From assembly GCF_000717875.1 (NCBI RefSeq), contig NZ_JOCT01000004.1, positions 772,731 through 836,730 on the forward strand: a DNA stretch of 64,000 nt. Reading direction: 5' to 3'. Below are positions 23,863 to 33,574 of the stretch, piece by piece. The number at the start of each line of letters is the position of its first letter. The stretch's first letter is position 1. The notes under the pieces were generated by a model, which made no database searches, had not been told where the DNA came from, and saw only the letters and a program-made list of their open reading frames with translations. Origin of the DNA: Streptomyces sp. NRRL S-455 (lineage in GTDB: Bacteria > Actinomycetota > Actinomycetes > Streptomycetales > Streptomycetaceae). A program made the position numbers and the translations under genes.

Positions 23863-25293
23863 TCAGCGGTCGTCGCCGGCGATGCCCCCGCCCACCGTGA
23901 AACCGATGACCGTCCCGCCCCCGTCCCGGCGGAACGCGAACGGTGCTCCCCCGTGCGCCAGTGCCACCTCGCGGACGATGGACAGGCCGAGCCCGGAGCC
24001 CGGCAGGGAGCGGGCGTCGGCGGCTCGGTAGAAGCGGTCGAAGACGCGGGCGAGGTCGTTGTCGGTGATGCCGGGGCCGCGGTCGAGGACCTCGACGCGG
24101 ATCGTGCCGGGGCGGGCGGGCCCCGCGACGACCAGCTCGATGGGGGCCGTGCCGCCCTGGTCGAACTTCACCGCGTTCTCGACGAGGTTGGACAGCGCCC
24201 GGGTCAGCATCCCGGGCCGCCCGTCGGTCGTGGTGTCGCCGCTCGCGCGGAGCACGATCCGCCGCCCGCTGCGACGCCGGGCATGACCCGCCACCTCCTC
24301 CGCGAGGTCGGCGACGTCCACCCGGCGCGGCGGCTCGGTGTCGGACTGCCCGGCCGCGAGATCGACGAGCTCGTTGACCAGGTCGGTCAGCTCACGGGCC
24401 TCCTGCCCCAGGTCGGCGACCAGTTCCTCGCGGGTCTTCGGCGGCAGCTCGTCGATCCGGCGGAGCAGGGAGATGTTCGTACGCAGCGACGTCAGCGGCG
24501 TACGAAGCTCGTGGCCCGCGTCCTGGACCAGACGGCGCTGGTCCTCCTCGGACTGCGCGAGCCGGCCCAGCATGCGGTCGAAGGCGCGGCCCAGCCGGCC
24601 CACCTCGTCGTGCCCCGCGACGGGCACCTGGATGCCGAGCCGGCGGGTGCGGGCGACATCCTCGGCGGCGTCGGTGAGAACGACCAGCCGGCGCGTGATC
24701 CGCCGGGCCAGCCACCAGCCGAACAGTCCGGCGGCGACCACGACCGCCGCCATCAGCACCAGCGTCCGCTGCTGCAGCGCCCGCAGCAGGTCCTCCACGT
24801 CGCTGAACTCCTGCGCGACCTGCACCGCGCCCCGGCCGCCGCCCAGGGAGACGGTCGCGACCCGGTAGACGTCGTCGCCCACGTCGACGTCCTTGTGCTC
24901 GGCCACCCGTCCGGACACCGTCGCGGCCGCGATCCGCACGTCGACGCCGACGACCGGCAGCCCCGGACTGCCCGGATCGACGATGCGGCCGTCCGGGCCG
25001 AGCACCTGCACATCGGTCCGGGCGGGCCGCACCAGGTCGTGACCGGGCGCGGCGGAGGAGAAGTCGCCGGGCGTCATGCGGTTCTCCCGCACCTCGTCCC
25101 GCAGGTCCTGCACGACCTCGTCGAACACGGTCTGCTGGTCCACCCGCACCAGCCGGGCCGCCGCGCTGTAGGACAGGATGCCGACCAGGATCGTCACGGC
25201 CGCCGTCACCGCCGCGAACGACACGGCGAACGTCGTACGCAGCGAGACCAGCTTGGGCCGCCGTCCGCTCAGGCGCCGGCGGAGGCGGCCCAC
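23863..25293 (-). CDS. sensor histidine kinase (HAMP-containing)
   Basis: 476 residues, GTG start directly abutting the regulator's stop. Two membrane spans (SLRTTFAVSFAAVTAAVTIL near 20 and LVLMAAVVVAAGLFGWWLA near 180) frame an extracellular sensor of about 130 residues. HAMP follows (RRLVVLTDAAEDV). The H-box is DAGHELRTPLTSLRTN, the N-box NLVENAVKF, then DRGPGI and GSGLGLSIV. It resembles MprB/CutS-type kinases. The stimulus is unknown; GVDVRIAAATVSGRVAEHKD is in the sensor domain. Operon with the response regulator upstream. Confidence 0.93.
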   Translation of the reverse strand: MGRLRRRLSGRRPKLVSLRTTFAVSFAAVTAAVTILVGILSYSAAARLVRVDQQTVFDEVVQDLRDEVRENRMTPGDFSSAAPGHDLVRPARTDVQVLGPDGRIVDPGSPGLPVVGVDVRIAAATVSGRVAEHKDVDVGDDVYRVATVSLGGGRGAVQVAQEFSDVEDLLRALQQRTLVLMAAVVVAAGLFGWWLARRITRRLVVLTDAAEDVARTRRLGIQVPVAGHDEVGRLGRAFDRMLGRLAQSEEDQRRLVQDAGHELRTPLTSLRTNISLLRRIDELPPKTREELVADLGQEARELTDLVNELVDLAAGQSDTEPPRRVDVADLAEEVAGHARRRSGRRIVLRASGDTTTDGRPGMLTRALSNLVENAVKFDQGGTAPIELVVAGPARPGTIRVEVLDRGPGITDNDLARVFDRFYRAADARSLPGSGLGLSIVREVALAHGGAPFAFRRDGGGTVIGFTVGGGIAGDDR

Positions 25294-26013
25294 TCAGTCC
25301 TCCCGCAGCACGTAACCCACGCCGCGCACCGTGTGGATCAGCGGGGGCGCGCCCGGCTCGTCCAGCTTGCGGCGCAGGTAGCCGACGTAGACGGCGAGGT
25401 TCTTCGACCCGGGGCCGAAGTCGTAGCCCCAGATGCGGTCGTAGATCGTGGAGTGGTCGAGGACGATGCCGGCGTTGCGGAGCAGCAGCTCCAGCAGCTC
25501 GAACTCGGTGCGGGTCAGTTCCAGCTCGCGGGGGCCGCGCCAGGCCCGGCGCGCCTGCGGGTCCATGCGGATCCCGGCGGCGTCGAGAAACCGCTCGGGG
25601 ACCGGCTTGGGTGCCTCGGCCGCCGGGGTGGTCCCGACGCCCACGGGGCTGGTGCGGCGCAGCAGGGCACGCAGCCGGGCGAAGACCTCCTCGACGTCGA
25701 AGGGCTTCACGACGTAGTCGTCGGCGCCCGCGTCCAGGCCGGCGATCCGGTCGGCGGTCTCCACGAGGGCCGTGAGCATCAGGACCGGTGTCCGGTCGCC
25801 CTCGGCGCGCAGCACCCGGCACACCTGGAGCCCGTCGATGCCGGGCATCATCACGTCCAGGACGAGGACGTCCGGACGGTTGCGGTGGGCCTGCGCCAGT
25901 GCCTCGACACCGTCGGCGACCGCCATGACCTGGTAGCCCTCCAGGGTCAGGGCGCGCTCCAGGGCGTTGCGGATGGCGCGGTCGTCTTCGGCGAGCAGCA
26001 CGGTGTGGGGCAC
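25294..26013 (-). CDS. OmpR/PhoB-family response regulator
   Basis: 239 residues from a GTG at 26013. Receiver domain: [14 protein letters not shown] with the acidic pair, [13 protein letters not shown] with the phospho-acceptor Asp, and [11 protein letters not shown] with the conserved Lys. The C-terminal winged helix reads [20 protein letters not shown] and ends [14 protein letters not shown] and [11 protein letters not shown]. Its linker is about 30 residues long and rich in Pro/Ala/Thr. Partner of the kinase just downstream. The frame extends upstream but without coding bias, so the GTG is preferred. Confidence 0.93.
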   Translation of the reverse strand: MPHTVLLAEDDRAIRNALERALTLEGYQVMAVADGVEALAQAHRNRPDVLVLDVMMPGIDGLQVCRVLRAEGDRTPVLMLTALVETADRIAGLDAGADDYVVKPFDVEEVFARLRALLRRTSPVGVGTTPAAEAPKPVPERFLDAAGIRMDPQARRAWRGPRELELTRTEFELLELLLRNAGIVLDHSTIYDRIWGYDFGPGSKNLAVYVGYLRRKLDEPGAPPLIHTVRGVGYVLRED

Positions 26014-26101
26014 GCGTCCAGTGTGCCAAGCCGCCGGGTCCCCCGACCCTGGCGAGCTGCGCCGGGGCGTCCTTCTTACTGGTCTCTCACCAGGGGGTCG
26101 G

Positions 26102-27172
26102 TCACTGCCGGGCGAGCCGGGCCGCGTGGGTCGGCGCGTCCGGCACCTCCGCCGGGCGGCCGACGGCGAACTCCTTGCGCAGCACCGGTACGACCTCCTC
26201 ACCGAGGATGTCGATCTGCTCCAGCACGGTCTTCAGGGGCAGCCCGGCGTGGTCGACCAGGAACAGCTGGCGCTGGTAGTCACCGGCGTACTCGCGGAAG
26301 GCCAGCGTCTTCTCGATGACCTGCTGCGGGGAGCCGACGGTCAGCGGGGTCTGGTCCATGAAGTCCTCCAGCGACGGTCCGTGCCCGTACACCGGGGCGA
26401 CGTCGAAGTAGGGCCGGAACTCGCGCACGGCGTCCTGCGAGTTCCGGCGCATGAACACATGGCCGCCCAGCCCGACGATCGCCTGCTCGGGGGTGCCGTG
26501 TCCGTAGTGCGCGTACCGCGTCCGGTACAGCTCGACCATGCGCTTGGTGTGGTCGGCCGGCCAGAAGATGTTGTTGTGGAAGAAGCCGTCGCCGTAGTAC
26601 GCGGCCTGCTCGGCGATCTCCGGCGAGCGGATCGACCCGTGCCAGACGAACGGCGGCACGCCGTCCAGCGGGCGGGGGGTCGCGGTGAAGCCCTGCAGGG
26701 GCGTACGGAACTTCCCCTCCCAGTCGACGCCCTCCTCGCGCCACAGGCGGTGCAGGAGGGCGTAGTTCTCGATCGCGAGCGGGATGCCCTGCCGGATGTC
26801 CTGCCCGAACCAGGGGTAGACGGGGGCGGTGTTGCCGCGGCCCAGCATGAGATCCACCCGGCCGTCGGCCAGGTGCTGGAGCATCGCGAAGTCCTCGGCG
26901 ATCTTCACGGGGTCGTTGGTGGTGATGAGGGTGGTGGCCGTGGAGAGGATCAGCCGTTCGGTGCGGGCGGCGACGTAGCCGAGCATCGTGGTCGGGGACG
27001 ACGGCACGAACGGCGGGTTGTGGTGCTCACCGGTGGCGAAGACGTCGAGCCCGGCCTCCTCGGCCCTCAGCGCGATGGCGACCATGGCCTTGATCCGCTC
27101 GCGCTCGGTAGGTGTCCGGCCGGTGGTCGGGTCGGGCGTGACGTCGCCGACGCTGAAGATCCCGAACTGCAT
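26102..27172 (-). CDS. LLM-class flavin-dependent oxidoreductase
   Basis: 356 residues with a luciferase-like (beta/alpha)8 fold: [53 protein letters not shown], and [15 protein letters not shown] or F420 could be the cofactor; the sequence does not say, and the substrate is unknown. CTGGAGGGTGAG precedes the ATG. Transcribed divergently from the YnfA-like gene across 63 bp that contains tttacacttcaac, probably the shared promoter area. Confidence 0.88.
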   Translation of the reverse strand: MQFGIFSVGDVTPDPTTGRTPTERERIKAMVAIALRAEEAGLDVFATGEHHNPPFVPSSPTTMLGYVAARTERLILSTATTLITTNDPVKIAEDFAMLQHLADGRVDLMLGRGNTAPVYPWFGQDIRQGIPLAIENYALLHRLWREEGVDWEGKFRTPLQGFTATPRPLDGVPPFVWHGSIRSPEIAEQAAYYGDGFFHNNIFWPADHTKRMVELYRTRYAHYGHGTPEQAIVGLGGHVFMRRNSQDAVREFRPYFDVAPVYGHGPSLEDFMDQTPLTVGSPQQVIEKTLAFREYAGDYQRQLFLVDHAGLPLKTVLEQIDILGEEVVPVLRKEFAVGRPAEVPDAPTHAARLARQ

Positions 27173-27235
27173 GCTGACTCACCCTCCAGTTTGTTTACAC
27201 TTCAACCATACATCCGGGTGTGCGAGTCTGCCCGC

Positions 27236-27571
27236 ATGCAGATCTTCCGCTCCGCCGCCCTCTTCGTCCTCGCCGCCCTGCTCGAGATCGGCGGCGCGTG
27301 GCTCGTCTGGCAGGGAGTACGGGAGAACAAGGGCTGGCTCTGGGCCACCGGCGGCGTCCTCGCCCTCGGCGCGTACGGCTTCGTCGCGACCTTCCAGCCC
27401 GACGCCCACTTCGGACGCGTGCTCGCCGCGTACGGCGGGATCTTCGTCGCCGGCTCGATCCTGTGGGGCGTGATCGCGGACGGCTACCGCCCGGACCGCT
27501 GGGACATCACGGGCGCACTGGTCTGTCTCGCGGGCATGGCGGTCATCATGTACGCCCCGCGAGGAGACTGA
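27236..27571 (+). CDS. YnfA/UPF0060-family membrane protein
   Basis: 111 residues, four hydrophobic spans: [21 protein letters not shown], a central [39 protein letters not shown] and [17 protein letters not shown]. The pattern [10 protein letters not shown] and [14 protein letters not shown] matches YnfA, a small-multidrug-resistance-like family. Transport function is family inference only. The start is the ATG at 27236, and length is right for the family. Confidence 0.87.
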   Translation: MQIFRSAALFVLAALLEIGGAWLVWQGVRENKGWLWATGGVLALGAYGFVATFQPDAHFGRVLAAYGGIFVAGSILWGVIADGYRPDRWDITGALVCLAGMAVIMYAPRGD

Positions 27572-27590
27572 GCCGGGCCCGAGGCAGATC

Positions 27591-28028
27591 TCAGAACGGC
27601 TCGTCAGGCGACAGCAGCCCCAACTGCCCCAGGAAGTCCATCTCGTCGAAGTACAGCCGGTAGTCGACGATCCGCCCGTCCTTCACGGTGGCGATGTCCA
27701 CCCCGCGGATCGCGACCTCCTTCTGCGTCGGGGGAAGCGTCTCACCGTTGGGCAGCTCCAGCGGCCCGGTGTTCCGCCCGCTGAAGATCCCCTCGTCGAT
27801 GGCCGTGTCACCGACCTCGTACGAGTGCAACGCCCGGAACGTCGCCTCGGGAACCGCCTCCGTCATCGTCCGCCAGTACTCGACGATGGCGTCACGCCCG
27901 TGCAGCTCGCCCTCGTCAGCGGTGAAGGCGACCGCGTCCTCGGCGTACAGCTCGCCGATGACCTTCAGATCGGCGTGTGTGGTGACCGCGTCCGTGAGCC
28001 GGTCCATGACCTCACGTGCCTCGCCCAT
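27591..28028 (-). CDS. SnoaL/NTF2-like family protein
   Basis: 145 residues from the ATG at 28028 (GGAGG six nt upstream). The fold reads as a short helix MGEAREVMDRLTDAVTTHAD, then EDAVAFTADEGELHGRDAIVEYWR, and strands to the C-terminus with VKDGRIVDYRLYFDEMDFLGQLGL. Such proteins are small ligand-binding or cyclase-like dimers (polyketide cyclase-related). No substrate can be named. It is divergent from the SDR gene. Confidence 0.82.
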   Translation of the reverse strand: MGEAREVMDRLTDAVTTHADLKVIGELYAEDAVAFTADEGELHGRDAIVEYWRTMTEAVPEATFRALHSYEVGDTAIDEGIFSGRNTGPLELPNGETLPPTQKEVAIRGVDIATVKDGRIVDYRLYFDEMDFLGQLGLLSPDEPF

Positions 28029-28176
28029 GATCCACCTCCGCAGGAAACAGGGGATCACCCGCCCCCATTCTCCCACCGCGGGGCCCGCCTATCCTGGCCG
28101 GAAGCCCTGCACCGGAAGCCCCGTACCGGAAGCCGTACCCGAAGCCGGCCCCGCAGACCACGCCCGAGGAGCTCCC

Positions 28177-28953
28177 ATGGCCACCGCCGCCCCGTCCGCA
28201 GCCTCCCGCATCGCCGTCGTCACCGGTGCGAGCAGCGGGATCGGCGCCGCCACGGCCCGGCAACTCGCCGCCGCGGGCTACCGCGTCGTCCTCACCGCCC
28301 GCCGCAAGGACCGTATCGAGGCACTCGCGGAGGAGATCAACGCGGCGGGCCACCAGGCCACGGCCTACGCCCTCGACGTCACGGACCGCACGGCGGTCGA
28401 CGAGTTCGCCACGGCGTTCCGGACCATAGGCGTCCTCGTCAACAACGCGGGCGGCGCACTCGGCGCCGACCCCGTCGCCACCGGCGACCCGGCCGACTGG
28501 CGGCAGATGTACGAGACGAACGTCATCGGCACGCTCAACCTCACCCAGGCACTCCTGCCCAAGCTGATCGCCGGCGGCGACGGCACCGTCGTGGTCGTCT
28601 CCTCCACGGCCGGCCACGGCACCTACGAGGGCGGCGCCGGCTATGTCGCCGCCAAGCACGGCGCCCACGTCCTGGCCGAGACCCTGCGCCTGGAGATCGT
28701 CGGCCAGCCGGTCCGCGTCATCGAGATCGCCCCCGGCATGGTCAAGACGGACGAGTTCGCCCTGACCCGCTTCTCCGGCGACAGGGAGAAGGCGGAGAAG
28801 GTCTACGAGGGCGTCGCCGAGCCCCTCACGGCGGACGACGTGGCCGAGACGATCACCTGGGCGGTGACCCGCCCCAGCCACGTCAACGTCGACCTGCTGA
28901 TGCTCCGGCCCCGCGCCCAGGCCTCCAACACCAAGGTCCACAGGGACCTGTGA
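28177..28953 (+). CDS. short-chain dehydrogenase/reductase
   Basis: 258 residues, ATG at 28177 after GAGGAG. Rossmann motif VVTGASSGIGAATA near residue 14, NNAGG near 90, and the catalytic Ser-Tyr-Lys in VVVSSTAGHG... GYVAAKHG near 140-160. NADP preference is suggested by ARRK after beta-2. Substrate unknown; EIAPGMVKTDEF is the usual post-catalytic loop. The 60 bp upstream contain four imperfect ccggaagcc repeats (about 28097-28147). Confidence 0.92.
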   Translation: MATAAPSAASRIAVVTGASSGIGAATARQLAAAGYRVVLTARRKDRIEALAEEINAAGHQATAYALDVTDRTAVDEFATAFRTIGVLVNNAGGALGADPVATGDPADWRQMYETNVIGTLNLTQALLPKLIAGGDGTVVVVSSTAGHGTYEGGAGYVAAKHGAHVLAETLRLEIVGQPVRVIEIAPGMVKTDEFALTRFSGDREKAEKVYEGVAEPLTADDVAETITWAVTRPSHVNVDLLMLRPRAQASNTKVHRDL

Positions 28954-28957
28954 CGGG

Positions 28958-30151
28958 TCAGCCCTTCACGCACACGACCTGCTTGAGCTTCGCCACGACC
29001 TCCACCAGGTCCCGCTGCTGGTCGATGACCTGCTCGATCGGCTTGTAGGCGCCCGGGATCTCGTCCACGACACCGGAGTCCTTGCGGCACTCCACGCCCC
29101 GGGTCTGCTCCTCCAGGTCCTTCGTCGAGAACCGGCGCTTGGCCGCGTTGCGGCTCATGCGCCGGCCCGCGCCGTGCGAGGCCGAGTTGAAGGACTTGTC
29201 GTTGCCGAGGCCCTTCACGATGTACGAACCCGTGCCCATGGAACCCGGGATGATCCCGTACTCGCCGGAGCCGGCCCGGATCGCGCCCTTGCGGGTCACG
29301 AGCAGGTCCATCCCGTCGTAGCGCTCCTCGGCCACGTAGTTGTGGTGCGCGCTGATCTCCGGCTCGAAGGTGGGCTTCGCCTTCTTGAACTCCTTGCGGA
29401 TCACGTCCTTCAGGAGCGCCATCATGATCGTGCGGTTGTACTTCGCGTACTCCTGCGCCCAGAACAGGTCGTTCCGGTAGGCCGCCATCTGCGGGGTGTC
29501 CGCGACGAAGACGGCCAGGTCGCGGTCGACCAGGCCCTGGTTGTGCGGGAGTTTCTGGGCGATGCCGATGTGGTGCTCGGCCAGCTCCTTACCGATGTTC
29601 CGAGAGCCGGAGTGGAGCATCAGCCAGACAGAATCAGTCGAATCAGTACAGACCTCGACAAAATGATTTCCTCCGCCTAGCGTTCCCATCTGCTTTGTGG
29701 CGCGTTCCGCGCGGAATTTGACCGCCTCCGCGACCCCGTCGAACCGCCCCCAGAAGTCGTCCCACCCGGCCGTACCGAACCCGTGCAGCCGCCCCGGGTC
29801 GACGGGATCGTCATGCATCCCCCGCCCCACCGGAATCACCTGCTCGATCCTCGACCGCAGCCGGGACAGATCCCCGGGCAGGTCGTTCGCCGTCAGGGAC
29901 GTCTTCACCGCCGACATGCCGCAGCCGATGTCGACCCCCACCGCCGCCGGGCACACCGCGCCCTGCATGGCGATGACCGAGCCGACCGTCGCGCCCTTGC
30001 CGTAGTGCACGTCGGGCATGACGGCCAGGCCCTTGATCCAGGGCAGGGTGGCGACGTTCCGGAGCTGCTGCAGTGCGGAGTCCTCGACCGTGGCCGGGTC
30101 GGTCCACATCCGGATCGGCACCTTGGCACCGGGCATCTCTACATACGACAT
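28958..30151 (-). CDS. rtcB: RtcB-family RNA ligase
   Basis: 397 residues. RtcB joins 2',3'-cyclic phosphate or 3'-phosphate RNA ends to 5'-OH with GTP and Mn2+. Motifs: MPDVHYGKGATVGSV, AVGVDIGCGMSA with the metal Cys, LGGGNHFVEV, LHSGSRNIG, AHHNYV, and the guanylation His region NSASHGAGRRMSRNAAK. All metal-binding His and Cys positions appear present. The ORF is a normal bacterial length. A stretch at about 29620-29720 has unusually A/T-ending codons over the GGGNHFVEV motif; see findings. No archease or other repair partner lies nearby. The start is ATG at 30151. Confidence 0.95.
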   Translation of the reverse strand: MSYVEMPGAKVPIRMWTDPATVEDSALQQLRNVATLPWIKGLAVMPDVHYGKGATVGSVIAMQGAVCPAAVGVDIGCGMSAVKTSLTANDLPGDLSRLRSRIEQVIPVGRGMHDDPVDPGRLHGFGTAGWDDFWGRFDGVAEAVKFRAERATKQMGTLGGGNHFVEVCTDSTDSVWLMLHSGSRNIGKELAEHHIGIAQKLPHNQGLVDRDLAVFVADTPQMAAYRNDLFWAQEYAKYNRTIMMALLKDVIRKEFKKAKPTFEPEISAHHNYVAEERYDGMDLLVTRKGAIRAGSGEYGIIPGSMGTGSYIVKGLGNDKSFNSASHGAGRRMSRNAAKRRFSTKDLEEQTRGVECRKDSGVVDEIPGAYKPIEQVIDQQRDLVEVVAKLKQVVCVKG

Positions 30152-30323
30152 AGCGTCCTCAATCCCCCGTAAGTCGAACAGAAGTCTTCAAGAGCAAATA
30201 CCGGAGCCAAGGTCGACGAAAGGGAATCCGGACCGGCGTCCACGGCAGTGCGTGCGATACACATTGTGTTCATCGGCCGCCCCGCGGCGGCAAGCCAATA
30301 TCCGTGCCGAGAGGAGCCTCCAC

Positions 30324-31178
30324 GTGCAACGGAAGGCGTACGCACCCGGTATCGCCGCGCTCCTCGCCGTCCTGCTGGCCGGCTGCACCAGCAGTTCGGA
30401 CGACGGCGGCCCGACGGACGACTCCAACCCGGGCGACACGGGCACGGCTTCGGCCGCCGCCGAGCCCGGCCGCTACCGCACGCTCCCCGAGCCCTGCACC
30501 GCGGTCGGCCACGGCACGCTCGACGAACTCCTGCCCGGCATCCGGCAGATCAGCGACGCGGAACAGCGCGAGAAGGCGTACGAGGGCGAGGCGACGGTCA
30601 CGTTCGACACCGACCGCAAGGTCGGCTGCCAGTGGAAGGTCGACGGACAGCAGGCCACCGACCATCTGCTCGTCGACTTCGAACGGGTCGTCTCCTACGA
30701 CGGCACGGCCGGCGACGACCGCCAGGCCGAGCAGCTCTTCGCGGAGAAGGAGGCGGCAGCCCACCTCCCCGAGCCGACCGCCACCGAGTCCGCCGCCACC
30801 GAGTCCGCCGTCTCCGAGTCCCCCGCGGCCGGCAGCACCCCGGCCGGCGGTTCCTCCGCCGCCCCGAGCGGCTCCCCCGCGGCGGTCTCCTCCGGCACCG
30901 GGTCACCCTCACCGTCCACGTCCGCCACGCCGACCGAACTCCAGCCCCGTGTCCTGGAGGAGCTCGGTGACGAGGCCTTCCTCGACGACGAGCTGAGCAG
31001 CTCCGGTTCGACCGCCAAGCAGCGGACGGTGACTGTGGCGTTCCGCACGTCCAACGTCATCGTGACGATCGAGTACGCGGAGCAGCCGACGACCGTCGGT
31101 GTCATCCCGGACAGCAAGGAATTGCAGGACAGGGCCCAGAAACTGGCCTCCCTGCTGGCGGATTCGCTGGGCGACTGA
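30324..31178 (+). CDS. DUF3558-type lipoprotein (paralogue 1)
   Basis: 284 residues, GTG start with GAGAGGAG upstream. Signal AALLAVLLAGC with lipobox (LLAGC), then a Ser/Asp-rich spacer. The globular part starts RYRTLPEPCTAVGHGTLDEL and has VGCQWKV, matching the DUF3558 pattern (two Cys that probably bond). A 90-residue Ser/Thr/Pro/Ala-rich disordered segment interrupts before the last block VAFRTSNVIVTIEYAEQ. Cell-envelope lipoprotein of unknown function. A paralogue follows directly downstream, so the two probably arose by duplication. Confidence 0.8.
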   Translation: MQRKAYAPGIAALLAVLLAGCTSSSDDGGPTDDSNPGDTGTASAAAEPGRYRTLPEPCTAVGHGTLDELLPGIRQISDAEQREKAYEGEATVTFDTDRKVGCQWKVDGQQATDHLLVDFERVVSYDGTAGDDRQAEQLFAEKEAAAHLPEPTATESAATESAVSESPAAGSTPAGGSSAAPSGSPAAVSSGTGSPSPSTSATPTELQPRVLEELGDEAFLDDELSSSGSTAKQRTVTVAFRTSNVIVTIEYAEQPTTVGVIPDSKELQDRAQKLASLLADSLGD

Positions 31179-31312
31179 GCCCCCTTCACGCCCCCTTCAC
31201 CCAACCCCGCAAAGCACCCGAAGGAAGAACACACCGCTGCCTCACCGCGTACGGTGACCACTCGGACCCCGTTCCGACCGCAGGAACCACGAGCGTCATG
31301 AGTGAAGGAACC

Positions 31313-32200
31313 ATGCAGCGACGAGCACAGCGAGAAGAGCGAGACCAGCGAGCGAAGCGCCTCAACCGCGTCCTTGTCTGCGCGGCCGCCGTCCCCGTGA
31401 TGCTGGTCGCCGCCGGCTGCTCCTCGGACTCCGGCTCCGGGGAGAGCACGGACAAGGCGGCCAACGCGGCGGCCTCGGCGTCCGCGAGCCCGTCGCCGAC
31501 CGTGCAGGCGGCGGCGTACGGCAAGCTTCCGGAGCCCTGCAAGGCGCTCTCGAAGAAGACGCTCGAGGACTTGGTCCCGGAGAGCAAGTCCGGCAAGGAG
31601 GGCAAGTCGGACGACATCTCGACTCGCGCCGGCTGCTCCTGGAACAGCCTCGACAACAACGGCGTCAAGGGCTCGCAGTTCCGCTGGCTGAACGTGTCGA
31701 TGCTGCGCTTCGAGTCGGACGTGACGCGCGGCCCGGCCGACAAGCAGGCCCAGGAGTTCTACGCGAAGCAGGTCCAGGAAGCCCAGGCCGTGGAGGGCGC
31801 CAAGAGCTCCAAGTCGGAGCCGGTGTCCGGGACGGGCGACCAGGCGACGGCCGTGCGCTACGACCTGAAGAAGAAGGAAGGCACCTTCAAGCAGCAGACG
31901 GTCGTGGCGCGCGTGGAGAACGTCGTCGTCACGCTCGACTACAACGGCGCGGGTCTGGCCGGCGACAAGACCCCGAGCGCCGACGACCTGATGAAGGACG
32001 CGAAGAAGGCCGCCAAGGAGGCGGTGGCTGCGGTGTCCGAGGCGAACGGCGCGGGCGGCAAGGCCGGCGGCGAACCGTCCAAGGCCCCGTCGGGGTCCCC
32101 GTCCAAGTCCGCGTCGAAGGCTCCGTCCAAGGACGCGTCGGGCGATCCCTCGGAGGGCGCCTCGCAGTCGGCGTCCAAGGAGCCCGCGGCGAAGAGCTGA
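31313..32200 (+). CDS. DUF3558-type lipoprotein (paralogue 2)
   Basis: 295 residues from the ATG at 31313, chosen because GAAGGA precedes it; an ATG at 31298 would add five residues. Basic N-terminus MQRRAQREERDQRAKRLNR, hydrophobic LVCAAAVPVMLVAAGC with a lipobox, then YGKLPEPCKALSKKTLEDLV, the same block as in paralogue 1 (LPEPC...TL-EL/DLV). RAGCSWNSL carries the second Cys. The tail of about 45 residues repeats Pro-Ser-Lys (PSKAPS, SPSKSAS) and is surely unstructured. Function unknown. Both proteins would face the wall from the outer leaflet. Confidence 0.8.
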   Translation: MQRRAQREERDQRAKRLNRVLVCAAAVPVMLVAAGCSSDSGSGESTDKAANAAASASASPSPTVQAAAYGKLPEPCKALSKKTLEDLVPESKSGKEGKSDDISTRAGCSWNSLDNNGVKGSQFRWLNVSMLRFESDVTRGPADKQAQEFYAKQVQEAQAVEGAKSSKSEPVSGTGDQATAVRYDLKKKEGTFKQQTVVARVENVVVTLDYNGAGLAGDKTPSADDLMKDAKKAAKEAVAAVSEANGAGGKAGGEPSKAPSGSPSKSASKAPSKDASGDPSEGASQSASKEPAAKS

Positions 32201-32289
32201 ACGTTCCCGCCCGGATCCGGCCACCTGCCCTCCGCACATATGTGCCACCCTGTTGCGCGCAACAGCACGCAAGAGGAGGGGAGTGACGG

Positions 32290-33567
32290 GTGGCCGCGCC
32301 ACTGCAGCTGACTCGGATGCACCGCGTTCTCATCGGCGTGGTCGTGGCCGGAGCCGTGATCATCGCCGGTATCGGCTTCGCCGGTTCGTACGCGGCGGTC
32401 CGCGAGTTGGCCCTGAAGAAGGGCTTCGGGAACTTCTCCTACGTCTTCCCGATCGGCATCGACGCGGGCATCTGCGTCCTGCTGGCCCTGGATCTGCTCC
32501 TCACCTGGATCAGGATCCCCTTCCCCCTCCTCCGGCAAACCGCCTGGCTCCTGACGGCGGCGACGATCGCCTTCAACGGCGCGGCGGCCTGGCCGGATCC
32601 GCTCGGTGTCGGCATGCACGGGGTCATCCCCATCCTGTTCGTGGTCGCGGTGGAGGCGGCCCGCCACGCCATCGGCCGGATCGCGGACATCACGGCGGAC
32701 AAGCACATGGAGGGCGTCCGCCTCACCCGCTGGCTGCTCTCCCCGGTTCCGACGTTCCTCCTCTGGCGCCGCATGAAGCTCTGGGAACTCCGCTCCTACG
32801 ACCAGGTCATCAAGCTGGAGCAGGAACGTCTCGTCTACCAGGCGCGGCTACGCAGCCGCTTCGGCCGGGCGTGGCGCAGGAAGGCGCCGGTGGAGTCGCT
32901 GATGCCGCTGCGGCTGGCCAAGTACGGCGTCCCCTTGGCGCAGACGGCCCCGGCCGGCCTGGCGGCGGCGGGCATAGAGCCCGCGCTGATTCCCCCACCG
33001 CCGCAAGCGGACCCCGCCGCGGACAGTCGCGCCGCTGGGGCGGCACGGGTCGGCGCGGCGGCACCTCCCAGCGAGCAGCGCCCGCAGCTCGAGAGCAACC
33101 ACAACGCCGAGCGACCAGACCACGAGCCGGAACCAGACCAGAGCCCTTGGTTCAACACCCAGCGCGAGGTGGAGTACCAGGGCGGCTACGACCCGGCCTA
33201 CGACCCCGAGCGGTACGCCCAGTGGATTGCCGAGGAGCAGCAGGCCGAGCAGTACCTCGACCAGCCACAGGAGTCCCCCTCCCCGGAGGACACCGGCAGC
33301 TTCCCCATCCCGGTCGGCCCCAACCGCACCCGTGAACTGGGCGACGGCGGCGGCATTCCGCCGGCCCCCGAGCCGGACGAGGAGGCGTACTACCAAGTCT
33401 TCCGTGAGTCGATAAAGAGCGGGAACGGGGCGCCCACCCCACGCGGCTTCATCGCCGACGTCGAGGCGACGTACGGCGTCGCCCTGGACGAGGCCGAGTC
33501 CAAGCGCATGGTGAATCGCTTCTCCAACCGCCTCAACGCAGAGCTGGCGGAAGAGCACATCGCCTGA
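32290..33567 (+). CDS. DUF2637-type membrane protein
   Basis: 425 residues, GTG start with AGGAGGGG upstream. About four membrane spans lie in the first 130 residues (VLIGVVVAGAVIIAGIGFAGS, FPIGIDAGICVLLALDLLLTW, AWLLTAATIAFNGAAAW, VIPILFVVAVEAARHAIG). This matches the DUF2637 family, known also from plasmid transfer (spread) regions of actinomycetes. The basic segment LWRRMKLWELRSYDQVIKLE follows. The C-terminal half is Pro/Glu/Gln-rich and ends with a small folded part ADVEATYGVALDEAESKR. No conjugation genes lie near, so this is likely a chromosomal house copy. Ends at a strong bidirectional hairpin. Confidence 0.78.
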   Translation: MAAPLQLTRMHRVLIGVVVAGAVIIAGIGFAGSYAAVRELALKKGFGNFSYVFPIGIDAGICVLLALDLLLTWIRIPFPLLRQTAWLLTAATIAFNGAAAWPDPLGVGMHGVIPILFVVAVEAARHAIGRIADITADKHMEGVRLTRWLLSPVPTFLLWRRMKLWELRSYDQVIKLEQERLVYQARLRSRFGRAWRRKAPVESLMPLRLAKYGVPLAQTAPAGLAAAGIEPALIPPPPQADPAADSRAAGAARVGAAAPPSEQRPQLESNHNAERPDHEPEPDQSPWFNTQREVEYQGGYDPAYDPERYAQWIAEEQQAEQYLDQPQESPSPEDTGSFPIPVGPNRTRELGDGGGIPPAPEPDEEAYYQVFRESIKSGNGAPTPRGFIADVEATYGVALDEAESKRMVNRFSNRLNAELAEEHIA

Positions 33568-33574
33568 CCCGCAC

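Noticed and set aside
28097..28147. Four ccggaagcc-like repeats upstream of the SDR gene
   Set aside because: Imperfect, short and GC-rich; may be chance or slippage, not enough for a regulatory claim.
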